Source: Bdellovibrionales bacterium RIFOXYD12_FULL_39_22
GTDB taxonomy: Bacteria > Bdellovibrionota > Bacteriovoracia > Bacteriovoracales > Bacteriovoracaceae
Direction of reading: 5' to 3'
Assembly (NCBI GenBank): GCA_001770205.1
Contig: MEQL01000008.1
Coordinates: forward strand, 1-57,390
DNA length: 57,390 nt
The notes beneath the pieces are model-generated. The model was given only the letters and a program-made list of their open reading frames with translations, ran no database searches and was not told the DNA's origin. Below, piece by piece: positions 43,161-52,570 of the stretch; within the stretch, counting starts at the first letter, position 1, and each line of letters begins with the position of its first letter. Both the position numbers and the translations under genes were made by a program.

Positions 43161-45327
43161 ACTTATGACGTTTTTCTATATCATCTTTAGATCTCAAAAC
43201 ATGTGATAAAGCGCCATTGACTACTCTGGAGCTCTCTTTAGAAAAAAGCTTGCCTCCAATTTTTAACTGCATGTTTTCCACATCTAAAATCTCTACCTGT
43301 TCCGGATCGTTCCAACTTGCGATAAAGTTCTCTTCAAAGTTACCAACCACTTCCTCATCAAAAATTTGCGCTCCAAACTCTCGAAAACTGCCTTGCAAGG
43401 TATCTGGGTTTAAGTTTGAAGATCCACCCAATAAAATCTTCCCATCCACTGAACAAATTTTGCGATGGTTTTCTTGGTGGTACTCTTGCGTTTTTCCATT
43501 AGGAAAAACGGCCGTAAGTCCATAGGTACGCCGAGCACGCAACTCTATCCCATGCTTGTATAGATCACTCATAAAGATGGTATTCGGTAGGCCATTCATA
43601 CCAAAATTCCCATTATGATCAGCTATAATTAAAATTTGCAAATCAGGATTTTGCATCTTGCGCTTAATTAGAGCATCGTTGATATATTTATCGTAGATAA
43701 AAAGTTCTTCCATATAAATATGATCTTCCGCATGGGCAATCATCTCTAGCAAAATATTACGCGCATTTTTAATTCTCCCGTCAACATTCGCTTCTGCCAA
43801 ACGAATAGTTTGATCGCCAACAAAAGGATAATTCGCACGTTTGATTTTAAACCACTCTAAAATGGCCTCTCGACGATCAAGATAGTGATCATTTCCCAAT
43901 CCTACTTCTTTAAAATAAAACCAGGCCCGCTCTTTTTTATCCAAGGTCAAAGCAGCATCTAAATCATCATAGTAAGAGGCCTGCACTAAAGCAGCGCCAG
44001 GCCCTTCAACATAGATAGCATCATCGTAGTAGTACGCCCCACTATGATCGCTCCAGTTCTTAGAGCCAAAATAGGCCGCCGGATGATCGCCATTAGCATC
44101 GATGACAACTACTTTGCTATGATCAATTTTAGATTCATAGTAGGTACTACGTTTTTCCATAAATTTAAAAGTCTCTTCCGTTTTAGGAATAAGATTGGTG
44201 AGACCGAAGGGAATTCCGGGAGGATGTCTTTGAATATTTGCCTGGATCATCATCATACAGGCGGCCACCTCTGGTTCATTTTTAATCCGATCGCGAATAT
44301 AGTGAAAAATTGGCAACATCTCTGGCCGCATATTGTAATCGGTGGCATAGTCATGCAATAAAAGTGTTTTGAAATTAGGATTTCTCTTATTTTTTAGCAG
44401 CGTTTGATCAATTAAATATTCGGCCAATGTGGCCCCCATAGTTCCACCAAAGAGAAAGATATCTATAAAAATAGACTCTTGAGCGGCATCAATCATTTCG
44501 CGAATTTTCATAAAAATAGGATCTTGTTGGAAAGCAATATGGCCTTCGGGATCTTCCGTTGTAGGCATTTTGATATAGGGAAGATCCATATCAAAAATTC
44601 CTCCATTAAAGATAACACGCTTATTAAGCCACTCAATACGTTCCATACTACGATCATTTTTACTAATAAGGTCTACTTTATTTCCAGGAATAAAACCAAA
44701 AGCGCTCAGCGAAAAATCTCCGGCCATTACCACATCATCAGGTAGTGCAAAAGAAATCAATTTTTCCTCGGCCAATTTCGCCACAAATTCCTCATCATTG
44801 GATGTCCTGGCCAGGCCCTCGGCCTTAAGTACAACCAGATCATACATGCGCGCATAGATACTATCTGTCGATAAATCATTTTTTCCAGAAATCACGCTCA
44901 GCGCCTCTTTGGCACTCTCTTTGAGTGAATCTGAATTAGTTGGAGAATCAATCACATCTCGCAAAATTGTTAGTCGATAAAGCATGTAATAGGCCAAAAC
45001 TTGCTGTTCTTTTTGCACATCTTTTTTAATGGCACGCCAATATATGGCCGGCATCAAAATTCTCGTTGTAAGATAGGCATCTAGTTTTTCCACTAACTGT
45101 TCCACTTGTTTTCGTTTGGATTTATCCAGTCCTTCCACCATTTCAAAAAATGACTTTTCAAGAGAATATTCCTTCTGTCCAAAGAGCGCATCATAACTGT
45201 CGAGATAGACTCTCTGTGTTTTTATACGATCAGAGATATCAAACTGAGCAGTCAACGCCCAACTCTGTGATTGCACCGCAACGGCCAATATAACTAAAGT
45301 TAAAACTATTTTAATTCCATTTTTCAT
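43159..45327 (-). CDS. Exported phospholipase D-family protein (two HKD motifs)
   Basis: A 722-residue protein with a Sec signal peptide (cleavage after SWA, about residue 24). A helical N-terminal region (about 30-190) is followed by two PLD catalytic halves. HKD motif 1 is HSKVVVID (His403, Lys405, Asp410) with GSKN, and motif 2 is HRKICSVD (His621, Lys623, Asp628) with GSSN. Both are complete, so activity as a phosphodiesterase, phosphatidyltransferase (cardiolipin-synthase-like) or secreted phospholipase is expected. It is the last gene of a run with two exported lipoproteins (20 bp gap). Export and tandem HKD suggest action on foreign or outer-membrane lipid. Confidence 0.9.
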   Translation of the reverse strand: MKNGIKIVLTLVILAVAVQSQSWALTAQFDISDRIKTQRVYLDSYDALFGQKEYSLEKSFFEMVEGLDKSKRKQVEQLVEKLDAYLTTRILMPAIYWRAIKKDVQKEQQVLAYYMLYRLTILRDVIDSPTNSDSLKESAKEALSVISGKNDLSTDSIYARMYDLVVLKAEGLARTSNDEEFVAKLAEEKLISFALPDDVVMAGDFSLSAFGFIPGNKVDLISKNDRSMERIEWLNKRVIFNGGIFDMDLPYIKMPTTEDPEGHIAFQQDPIFMKIREMIDAAQESIFIDIFLFGGTMGATLAEYLIDQTLLKNKRNPNFKTLLLHDYATDYNMRPEMLPIFHYIRDRIKNEPEVAACMMMIQANIQRHPPGIPFGLTNLIPKTEETFKFMEKRSTYYESKIDHSKVVVIDANGDHPAAYFGSKNWSDHSGAYYYDDAIYVEGPGAALVQASYYDDLDAALTLDKKERAWFYFKEVGLGNDHYLDRREAILEWFKIKRANYPFVGDQTIRLAEANVDGRIKNARNILLEMIAHAEDHIYMEELFIYDKYINDALIKRKMQNPDLQILIIADHNGNFGMNGLPNTIFMSDLYKHGIELRARRTYGLTAVFPNGKTQEYHQENHRKICSVDGKILLGGSSNLNPDTLQGSFREFGAQIFDEEVVGNFEENFIASWNDPEQVEILDVENMQLKIGGKLFSKESSRVVNGALSHVLRSKDDIEKRHK

Positions 45328-45347
45328 ATAATACCTATCTTGGTTAA

Positions 45348-46649
45348 TCAGTTACCTAAACTGTAAAAGCGAGACAAAAAGAGTTCTTCTACTAACTCTT
45401 TGTTAAAACTTGCAAGCAAAGCATTTTTAACTTTTGACTCAGATCCTCCCCCCAACCAGCTTTTGTTACCGTTATCTGTTAGTGCCGAAAGAGTCAGTTC
45501 TGAGATCTTGTGTTCAGAAAAAGAGTAAACTGCCTTAGAAAGTGCTAGTTTAAATTCTGGCCGATGTAATCCCTTTTTTATCTTTCCTGCCAACACCAGC
45601 TCGGAGGTTTTTAGACTTGCTAAACTAGAAGTTATAATTTTCTTAAAAAAAGAATCTGCAAAAAATTCATTGTCTAGCAACTCGCCGAAAGTTACTTCCA
45701 TTTTATCCGGAGTTGGCGACATGTTTTTTGAATCAAATGTATTGTAAACATCCACCGTCATATAATGCTTACCATTTTTAACAGCGGCCACCAGAGAAGA
45801 AGAAGAAACTGCCATTTCCTCACTTTCATGTTTTATATTAAACGCTGGGCCATTAATTTTATAATATCTCCGAAAACGAATAAAACCTCTGGCCGCCATT
45901 TTCCCGGGAGACATAACTAATCTTCCATCTAAAAGATTCAACCACACGGTGATATTTCCACCTGCATATTGTATCGGCAGCTCCCGATCAGTGGGAGTAT
46001 TTTCATATACTTTTTCCAAAATACTCTTTCTGGGCATCTTCATTTTCTCAAAAAATTTCCCCTTTTCAGACTCTCTTATCAGTTGATTGGAGAAAAACTC
46101 ATTATCAAAAGTTGCCGCTAAATTTTTTTCGGGAACAAACGAGAGATCAATTTGAAAAGTCCCATCATATATTTTAAAGATGGCCAAAGTCTTAATAAAA
46201 TTTTCTGTTAACTCTTTTACAAGTTCTTCTTTGAAAATTTTAAAAAGGGGAGTTTTTCCTTCCCCTTCAACTTCTGCGCTCTCCCCTGCTTCACTTGTCG
46301 CCTTCTCAATTTTCTTTGCAGCTTCACTTTCTTCTGCCTCTACAATTCCTAGAGTTCGAGCAAAAGCGGTGTGAAGGGCAGTCTGAGCACGCTCTTTTAA
46401 AAATGCATTATCCATATTAGTGGTAACTTTTAGCTGCATCTTATGTTCCACGCTTTTGTGGTAGCTATCCGTAACAAAATAATCAGCGGCAACTTTAGGA
46501 TCGAGAAAGGTACTCTCCGAAGCAACTCCTCGCGAGGCAACATCCTTTCCCCAAAAACCCACCATTCCAGAAGGAGGTGATTTTTTAACTACCGCCACAC
46601 TGCAACCAAAAATTATCAATACCCAAGCACTCAAAATAAGCTTCTTCAT
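45348..46649 (-). CDS. Exported lipoprotein, unknown function
   Basis: A 433-residue lipoprotein (lipobox IIFG-C, Cys about residue 16) with an AGAGGAAG ribosome site. It contains a Glu/Ala/Ser-rich linker (about 118-140) and several repeats of a pattern in which FFxxxxI(I/T)xSxxxL or FLKER/ELVKEL helices recur, suggesting duplicated subunits. No catalytic motif seen. It is located between the YiiX-like lipoprotein and the phospholipase D with short gaps on both sides (24 and 20 bp), so it is likely part of the same pathway. Confidence 0.7.
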   Translation of the reverse strand: MKKLILSAWVLIIFGCSVAVVKKSPPSGMVGFWGKDVASRGVASESTFLDPKVAADYFVTDSYHKSVEHKMQLKVTTNMDNAFLKERAQTALHTAFARTLGIVEAEESEAAKKIEKATSEAGESAEVEGEGKTPLFKIFKEELVKELTENFIKTLAIFKIYDGTFQIDLSFVPEKNLAATFDNEFFSNQLIRESEKGKFFEKMKMPRKSILEKVYENTPTDRELPIQYAGGNITVWLNLLDGRLVMSPGKMAARGFIRFRRYYKINGPAFNIKHESEEMAVSSSSLVAAVKNGKHYMTVDVYNTFDSKNMSPTPDKMEVTFGELLDNEFFADSFFKKIITSSLASLKTSELVLAGKIKKGLHRPEFKLALSKAVYSFSEHKISELTLSALTDNGNKSWLGGGSESKVKNALLASFNKELVEELFLSRFYSLGN

Positions 46650-46673
46650 ATATCTTCCTCTAATGGGCCACTC

Positions 46674-48368
46674 TTATTGTTCCCAGTCTACTTGATCGTA
46701 CTTTGTTTCAAGCAACATCTGAAAATTGTAATCTAATTTTTCTCGGAGCATGCTTAAACGTTTTCCATCATGATAGATTAGTGTAGGAAAAAAAAGATCC
46801 CCTTCCACCGCCTTTTTAGCGACATGATCGGGACTTATGGTCTGGCGACCTAAGGCCTTATCTGTTGGCCATTGATATTCATCATCGTAAAAGACCACAT
46901 ATGCCAACTCCGAGCAAACAATTTTCTTATCTGTCTCCACATTGAAATTAAAGTCGTACTCTTTTCCAATTTGCTCAAAAGCATTGACTAAATACTCTTG
47001 CTTTTTTTCAACCGACAATTCTCTTGGCCTAATAACCCCCATATCGTCGATATCTAAAAAATGCTCCAAAGAGTTAATTTGCACCCCGGGACGAAGCGCC
47101 TCTACAATATTATGGCCAGATCTAATGGCCTCTTGAAAAGAAGGCCCACTATATCCGTGCATTTTAACAGCACTGGCGTAAATTTGAGGAAGCAAATCCC
47201 ACACACCTAATGCCTGTAATTCTTCTTCCGTTCCCACCCAAACTGCCACATGGCCCCAATGGCCGGGAATAAATCTATCTGTTAGCCTAAAGGGAGTTTT
47301 TTCTAATAACACATCCAGTGGTTGCAACTTAGATTTAACATCGGCCCGCTCTTGTTCTGACATGTTAAAAAGCTTTCCTGAACGAGACTGCACCATTCCC
47401 ACTGAATTACCAAACAGCTTACTGGCCTCATTCATACCTCCATCACGTATTTTGAAGAAACGATCTCGAATAAGATTTCCACCTGTTTCAACTTTATTCC
47501 ACCACATTGTCCAACGACTAATTTTGCCAATTTCGGAATAAAAATAGCTGCTTTCGACAACAGCGTTTAGATATTCACTATCACCGTCTAACTCTTCTTT
47601 AGTCTTCTTCTCAAATGATCGTATCTCTTTGTAGAGGGTGATGGCCTTATCCACCATATCGTAATTACTAATATCATTGAAACTATCATTTACCTCTTTC
47701 AAATAATCTGGATACTCTCCGTTATCTTGGTTGATTATACGCCTAATTTTTTTCATTTTTTGATACTGCTGCAACACCAACAAATAGTTATCATAAAGTA
47801 GCAGCGCCGAAGAAAGTGCCATTTTAATATTTTTTACATAATCGGCCCCCTCTGGATCTGCAGGATTTATTTTCAAAGATATTCTAGAAGGCAAACTACT
47901 TCCGTCAATCATATCATCACTATACATTGGTTTACTTTTTTTATAAGTCGTTGGCCCATTTCTTATAATCTCCACTTTAGTGCTAGGCCTTACCACCCAA
48001 TTATAAGCTTTAATTAAAGCAAAATGTGCTTCCCGAATCCGCTTATAACTTTCTGTTCCCTTTTCATGCATAATTACCAAATCTTTGTTGGTATAAACTG
48101 CTTGCTCTTCAATTCTTTTATGAAACTCCATCGCTTTCGTGCGCCAGACCAGAGTCTCTTCTACTAGCTCTTGATACTGGCCAAACTTCGTGGATAAATC
48201 TTGATTGGACTTATCAAAAGACTCCGAAGCATCATCGTCAACCGCCTCATCTGCCTCAACTGTTTTACTGTCATCTGTTGATGCCAAAGTACGATCCGAG
48301 GTATGAGAACATGACCAAGAAGAAAATAATAAAACAAACGATAATAAAAATAATAAAATGATTTTCAT
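46674..48368 (-). CDS. YiiX/NlpC-P60-superfamily permuted papain-fold lipoprotein
   Basis: A 564-residue lipoprotein (lipobox SSWS-C, Cys about residue 20) with a near-perfect AAGGAGGT ribosome site. Residues about 60-345 are helical and charged. The C-terminal ~200 residues carry the circularly permuted papain-like fold of YiiX-type proteins: GHWGHVAVWVG (His373 as the likely catalytic His) comes first, and VCSELAYVVF (Cys485) comes after. Members act as amidases, peptidases or lipid-modifying enzymes. It heads a three-gene unit of exported proteins. The exact substrate is open; cell-wall or lipid targets are plausible. Confidence 0.78.
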   Translation of the reverse strand: MKIILLFLLSFVLLFSSWSCSHTSDRTLASTDDSKTVEADEAVDDDASESFDKSNQDLSTKFGQYQELVEETLVWRTKAMEFHKRIEEQAVYTNKDLVIMHEKGTESYKRIREAHFALIKAYNWVVRPSTKVEIIRNGPTTYKKSKPMYSDDMIDGSSLPSRISLKINPADPEGADYVKNIKMALSSALLLYDNYLLVLQQYQKMKKIRRIINQDNGEYPDYLKEVNDSFNDISNYDMVDKAITLYKEIRSFEKKTKEELDGDSEYLNAVVESSYFYSEIGKISRWTMWWNKVETGGNLIRDRFFKIRDGGMNEASKLFGNSVGMVQSRSGKLFNMSEQERADVKSKLQPLDVLLEKTPFRLTDRFIPGHWGHVAVWVGTEEELQALGVWDLLPQIYASAVKMHGYSGPSFQEAIRSGHNIVEALRPGVQINSLEHFLDIDDMGVIRPRELSVEKKQEYLVNAFEQIGKEYDFNFNVETDKKIVCSELAYVVFYDDEYQWPTDKALGRQTISPDHVAKKAVEGDLFFPTLIYHDGKRLSMLREKLDYNFQMLLETKYDQVDWEQ

Positions 48369-48681
48369 ATAAGGGACCTCCTTCCACTTAAGACAACTAT
48401 CGACAAATGAATATTTTTCTTTAACTTGCCGCTAATTGCCACGATAAAAAATGCCCTGTTTATCGCGATACTCTCTCGGGAAGAAAGTTGACGCTTCCGC
48501 TACCCTTAAGAAAATGACTGACATAATTACTAGGCATAATCCTACAAATCTTGAAGATATCAGTGAAATACAGTGAACTCTTTTCATATAAACAGAATAA
48601 CTTAAAATATAAAGTTGCATTTGATCTGTTGTGTTCTATAACCAAAAAACTACTAATGCAAAATTAACAAGGTTAAGTCAC
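48369..48681. other. 313-bp intergenic region between divergent genes
   Basis: It lies between the start of the YiiX-like lipoprotein (minus strand) and the start of the response regulator (plus strand). The first ~20 bases hold the lipoprotein ribosome site and the last ~20 hold AAGG for the regulator. In between I see only AT-rich sequence and a weak small open frame on the minus strand (48432-48587, listed separately). No strong hairpin or clear -35/-10 pair is apparent. Confidence 0.5.
48432..48587 (-). CDS. Candidate small exported peptide
   Basis: An open frame from the ATG at 48587 gives 51 residues: a basic start (MKRVH), a long hydrophobic stretch, AEA as a possible signal-peptidase site, then a short polar tail (FFPREYRDKQG). 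A longer start at 48620 is possible. No Shine-Dalgarno sequence precedes either start, and another unrelated frame overlaps, so the gene may not be real. Confidence 0.25.
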   Translation of the reverse strand: MKRVHCISLISSRFVGLCLVIMSVIFLRVAEASTFFPREYRDKQGIFYRGN

Positions 48682-49404
48682 ATGATTAAGGTTGTTATAC
48701 TTGAGGATGATGAAAGGGTTGTAAAACTTATAACGATGGGACTTACTACCGAATGTTATCAGGTTGCAAGCTTTACTTCCATTAATGATCTTACCGATAT
48801 GCTGCAAGAGCAAAAGTTTGACGTTTTAATAATGGACAGAATGGTTGGAAAAACTGATGCAATTGGGTGGGTAAAAACAATCAAAAACCTTGCTCCCAGC
48901 ATGAAGATTCTAATTCTTAGCGGCCTATCTGGCTCTATCAACCGAATAAGAGGTCTAGAATCAGGAGCGGACGATTATTTAGAAAAGCCGTTTCAATATC
49001 AAGAACTAAGCCTTCGGTTAAAAAATATTTTAAAAAAATATGGCCATATTTTTGAAACAGTAATTGAATACGAGGACATTATCATTGAACTTGATGGACA
49101 AAAAATGCAACGGGACGGAAAAAATATCACTTTAAGCCCGTATGAATTTAAACTAATGATACTTTTTATGAAAAAACCCAAAAAAATTCATTCCCGTGCA
49201 GAATTACTAGATAGTGTTTGGGGATATTCTAATGGAACAAGTTCTAATGTTGTCGATGTGGCCGTTGCAAAATTACGAAGAAAAATTAATTTTGAAAATC
49301 ACGCACCACTAATTCATTCTCGAAGAGGAAGTGGTTATATTCTATCTGAAATTTCCGTCCACGATCGATACTCTCATCAACAAAACACTTCCCCTTTGTT
49401 ATAA
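48682..49404 (+). CDS. OmpR/PhoB-family response regulator
   Basis: I start at the ATG at 48682 (240 residues), which has AAGG at good spacing and begins at the receiver domain; an upstream in-frame ATG at 48631 adds an unrelated tail. Receiver domain about 2-120: acidic ED at 8-9, phosphoacceptor Asp52 in LIMDRMVG, Lys near EKPFQ. Winged-helix DNA-binding domain about 135-230: LSPYEFKLM, RAELLDSVWG, VDVAVAKLRRK, RGSGYIL. No histidine kinase is next to it. Its targets are not evident, although the divergent exported-hydrolase unit at 43.2-48.4 kb is an obvious candidate. Confidence 0.9.
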   Translation: MIKVVILEDDERVVKLITMGLTTECYQVASFTSINDLTDMLQEQKFDVLIMDRMVGKTDAIGWVKTIKNLAPSMKILILSGLSGSINRIRGLESGADDYLEKPFQYQELSLRLKNILKKYGHIFETVIEYEDIIIELDGQKMQRDGKNITLSPYEFKLMILFMKKPKKIHSRAELLDSVWGYSNGTSSNVVDVAVAKLRRKINFENHAPLIHSRRGSGYILSEISVHDRYSHQQNTSPLL

Positions 49405-49438
49405 AAAACATTCTAAAATGAACAATACTTAATTTATC

Positions 49439-49461
49439 ATTGGGTTTTATCATCCCCCAAT
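49439..49461. repeat. Short inverted repeat between regulator and RNB gene
   Basis: ATTGGG (49439-49444) and CCCAAT (49456-49461) are separated by 11 nt. No T-run follows directly, although a TTTTTT tract occurs about 25 bp later. It could be a weak terminator of the response regulator gene or an operator. Confidence 0.25.
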
Positions 49462-49527
49462 ATGCTAGTCTATGACGACGTTAGGTTTTTTATTTCCAAT
49501 AAAAACTTCAAACAAGTGAGTATCAAG

Positions 49528-51042
49528 ATGAATTACGGCCATCAAACACAAACTTCAAATAACAAACATAATGATGAGATTCATCATCACCGTTATATTT
49601 TACGAAATGTTGCTCACAAGGCAATGATTGAACACAAATTACTACTAGATTTTTCTCCGGAGGCCATTTCACAACTTGCTCTAATTGAGGCATCATCACC
49701 CTATCCAGAAAAATCAATTATTGATTTGCGCCAATTCCCATGGTGTTCAATCGATAATGATGACTCCATGGATTTGGATCAGCTTACTGTGGCGCAAATT
49801 AATTCTAACGAAAAAAACATAGTGAAAATATTAGTGGCCATTGCTGATGTTGACGCTTTTGTACGAAAAGGTTCACCTCTTGATAATCACGCCAAGGCAA
49901 ATACCACCTCCATATATACGGCCGCAGAAGTTTTTCCGATGTTCCCAAACAAACTTTCAACAAATCTAACCTCATTAAACCCAGATCAAGATCATCAGGC
50001 CATAGTGATAGAAATGGACATTTCCCTAGAAGGAAAAATTACAAAAACAAACATCTACCAGGCCATGGTGCACAACTATGCAAAGCTAACATATAACAGC
50101 GTTGCCGCATGGTTAGAAGACAAAGGCCCGATTCCGGAGTCTGTAGGAAAAAACGTACATCTCTCCGCAAACATTATATTACAAGACAAGATCGCACAGC
50201 TTTTACGAGAAAATCGTCATAAGCTTGGTGCCTTAGATTTTGAAACGATTGAAGCACACCCAATCTTTCATGAAAATACTATTTCCTCTCTAGAAATAGA
50301 ATTTAAAAATCGGGCCAAAGAACTAATTGAAGATTTTATGGTGGCCGCCAATAGTGTCTCTGCTAAATATTTAAAAAGTGCAGGTGTTCCATCTTTTCGC
50401 CGAGTAGTTCGTCACCCAAAAAGATGGGATCGGATTATAAGCGAGGCCGCAAAATATAAATATGAACTGCCAACCACCCCTAACGCTTCTTCTCTTGCGG
50501 CATTTTTAAATCGGCAAAAAATTCTTGATCCAATGAGATTTCCCGATCTTTCATTAACCATTATTAAACTTCTGGGTAAAGGAGAGTATGTAGTAGAGTT
50601 TCCGGAGGAAAAAGAAATTGGGCATTTTGGTCTGGCAGTTATGGACTACACCCATTCAACGGCCCCCAATAGACGTTTTCCAGATCTGATTACTCAACGC
50701 ATGTTAAAAGGTATTTTAAAAAATGAGATCGTTGCATACAATAGTGATGAGTTAATTGAATTAGCACAGCATTGTACTGACAAGGAAGATGATGCAAATA
50801 AAGTAGAACGCCGAGTGGCAAAATCAGCTGGAGCACTTATACTCTCTTCAAAAATAGGAAAAACATTCAGTGCAATATGTACCGGTGCTGCCGAAAAAGG
50901 AACTTGGGTACGCATTATCAATCCACCGGTTGAAGGCAGAATGATGTATGGCCATGAGGGCATTGATGTTGGCGATAAATTACAAGTAACACTAATTCAT
51001 ACCGATGTAGAAAAGGGATTTATTGACTTTAAGCGTGCCTAG
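49528..51042 (+). CDS. Short RNB-domain ribonuclease with altered metal site
   Basis: Starting at the ATG at 49528 (504 residues) puts the RNB domain within a compact protein; the in-frame ATG at 49462 is less likely. The catalytic acidic motif reads SIDNDDSMDLDQ (Asp76, Asp82, Asp84), and the downstream MDYTHSTAPNRRFPDLITQR matches the RNase II/R signature YTHFTSPIRRYxDL. The fourth Asp of the usual TID..D.DD cluster is Gln85 here. N-terminal cold-shock domains and a C-terminal S1 domain are absent or minimal, so it is much shorter than RNase II or RNase R. A processive 3'-5' exonuclease is predicted, perhaps with altered activity. Confidence 0.85.
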   Translation: MNYGHQTQTSNNKHNDEIHHHRYILRNVAHKAMIEHKLLLDFSPEAISQLALIEASSPYPEKSIIDLRQFPWCSIDNDDSMDLDQLTVAQINSNEKNIVKILVAIADVDAFVRKGSPLDNHAKANTTSIYTAAEVFPMFPNKLSTNLTSLNPDQDHQAIVIEMDISLEGKITKTNIYQAMVHNYAKLTYNSVAAWLEDKGPIPESVGKNVHLSANIILQDKIAQLLRENRHKLGALDFETIEAHPIFHENTISSLEIEFKNRAKELIEDFMVAANSVSAKYLKSAGVPSFRRVVRHPKRWDRIISEAAKYKYELPTTPNASSLAAFLNRQKILDPMRFPDLSLTIIKLLGKGEYVVEFPEEKEIGHFGLAVMDYTHSTAPNRRFPDLITQRMLKGILKNEIVAYNSDELIELAQHCTDKEDDANKVERRVAKSAGALILSSKIGKTFSAICTGAAEKGTWVRIINPPVEGRMMYGHEGIDVGDKLQVTLIHTDVEKGFIDFKRA

Positions 51043-51063
51043 ACAACACTTTTTGAAAAAAAC

Positions 51064-51095
51064 AACGTTGAATGAACATCATTTCATTCAACGTT
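51064..51095 (+). terminator. Perfect 12-bp hairpin after the RNB ribonuclease gene
   Basis: AACGTTGAATGA (51064-51075) is the exact reverse complement of TCATTCAACGTT (51084-51095), with an 8-nt loop. It lies 22 bp after the stop of the ribonuclease gene and before the DUF1328/AI-2E unit. TTTTT precedes it and only a weak T-rich tail (TTTGGTCTTTG) follows, so it may be a terminator, an mRNA 3'-end stabiliser, or a regulatory site for the next unit. Confidence 0.55.
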
Positions 51096-51172
51096 TGGTC
51101 TTTGCATAAAAAAAAGCGCTACTATAAACAACACGTTTACAATTAAATGACACTATCAAAGGGAGGTCGATT

Positions 51173-51367
51173 ATGTTGTATGCTTCAGTTACATTTTTTT
51201 TAATTGGTTTATTTGCCTATATTTTAGGTGCTTATAACATTGCTGGGCTATCACTAGATATTGGGAAAATTGCGTTTTTTATTTTTATCGCATTATCTAT
51301 ATTAAGCTTTTTCATCAACCTAATTACCGGCAAAAAATCCAAAACAGATATAACAAATCTTTATTAA
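51173..51367 (+). CDS. DUF1328-like small membrane protein
   Basis: A 64-residue protein with two hydrophobic helices (about 4-25 and 31-52) separated by a short AGLSLDIGKI loop and a basic C-terminus, matching the YtjA/UPF0391 (DUF1328) pattern. A strong GGGAGGT ribosome site precedes it. Proteins of this type are often induced by stress; function unknown. The AI-2E family permease starts 9 bp later, so they are cotranscribed. Confidence 0.75.
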   Translation: MLYASVTFFLIGLFAYILGAYNIAGLSLDIGKIAFFIFIALSILSFFINLITGKKSKTDITNLY

Positions 51368-51376
51368 AATGATTCA

Positions 51377-52555
51377 ATGAACATATTAGATGACAATCGT
51401 TTTTCAAAAGTTTCTTTCTTCATATTATTTCTTATAATAATTATTATTTCATATAAAATAGTTGCACCTTTTATTTTATCTATTGTCGCCGGCGCACTTT
51501 TAGCTCAACTTCTGCGGCCATTACAAAATTCATTAATCAAAAAAAATGTAAATCCAACACTCTCGGCATATCTTATTTTAATTTTTTTTATAATTCTAAT
51601 GATCGTTCCTCTTTTCTTCTTTACCCAAATGTTAATAACTGAAACTGGTAGATTTACGCAATATATTTCTTCGACAGATATCTCGTTTAAATCAGTGCCT
51701 AAATTTTTAAAGGACTGGCCAATTTTTCACTCTTTCATTTCCAATCAATCTTCTCTGGACGCTCAAATAACAAGTGCTTTAAAATACTCTGCCGAAGTGG
51801 CCAGTAACGTTGTCTTATACTTGGCCACGAAACTTACCAGTTTTATGATCGACACTCTTTTTACTTTAGTCAGTTTTGTAGTTTTCCTTTTAAACGGCCC
51901 CCGAATTAAAATCTTTATTTCAAACTTAATCCCTCTACATGACTACATAAAAAAAGGTCTACTCGATTCTTCCAACAAAATTTCATCCATGGCCTTTATG
52001 GCATCTTTACTCGCAGCTGTAGCACAATCAATTATAGTATTTTTTAGTTTTTTACTTTTAGATATTCCCAACGCTTTTTTGGCATTTGGATCAACCTTCC
52101 TTTTTTCATTTACTCCAATTATTGGATCCGCTCCAGTATGGGTGGCCGGAATGATATATCTTACTTTAAAGGGTACCGCACAGCAGATTATTTTCATGAT
52201 CACTATCGGAATAATATTAGGTGTTGTTGATAATTTAATCAGAGCATATTTATTGACTGGCCCAAAAGATAATCTCCATCCCTTTATTGGACTTCTTTCT
52301 ATAATGGGTGGAATACAGGTTTTTGGCCTTCTCGGAATCCTGGTAGGTCCGATTGTGGCAGCGCTGTTACTTTCCATGTGTAGAGTTTGGCCATCTGTTT
52401 TAGAAAAGCAAAATATAACAAACCTCTATCTTCAACAAAAAAATAATACGGCCCGAATAAGAAAAATACGGCCATTTATAAATTTGAAAAACTCAAAACC
52501 TATTTTCGCAAAAGGGAATCAGACGAGAAATAAAGAATCAACAATTCATCAATGA
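51377..52555 (+). CDS. AI-2E family transporter (YdbI/YhhT/PerM-like)
   Basis: A 392-residue membrane protein with about eight hydrophobic segments. It has an N-terminal pair followed by a soluble-looking region (about 90-130), then SLLAAVAQSIIVFFSFLLLDIPNAFLA (split over two helices), SFTPIIGSAPVW and a C-terminal GLLGILVGPIVAALLLSM, all typical of the family. Members export AI-2, cations or other small molecules; the substrate is not predictable. There is no strong ribosome site, so translation is probably coupled to the DUF1328-like gene. It ends 15 bp from the convergent OMPLA gene. Confidence 0.85.
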   Translation: MNILDDNRFSKVSFFILFLIIIIISYKIVAPFILSIVAGALLAQLLRPLQNSLIKKNVNPTLSAYLILIFFIILMIVPLFFFTQMLITETGRFTQYISSTDISFKSVPKFLKDWPIFHSFISNQSSLDAQITSALKYSAEVASNVVLYLATKLTSFMIDTLFTLVSFVVFLLNGPRIKIFISNLIPLHDYIKKGLLDSSNKISSMAFMASLLAAVAQSIIVFFSFLLLDIPNAFLAFGSTFLFSFTPIIGSAPVWVAGMIYLTLKGTAQQIIFMITIGIILGVVDNLIRAYLLTGPKDNLHPFIGLLSIMGGIQVFGLLGILVGPIVAALLLSMCRVWPSVLEKQNITNLYLQQKNNTARIRKIRPFINLKNSKPIFAKGNQTRNKESTIHQ

Positions 52556-52570
52556 CAACATTTGATAGAT

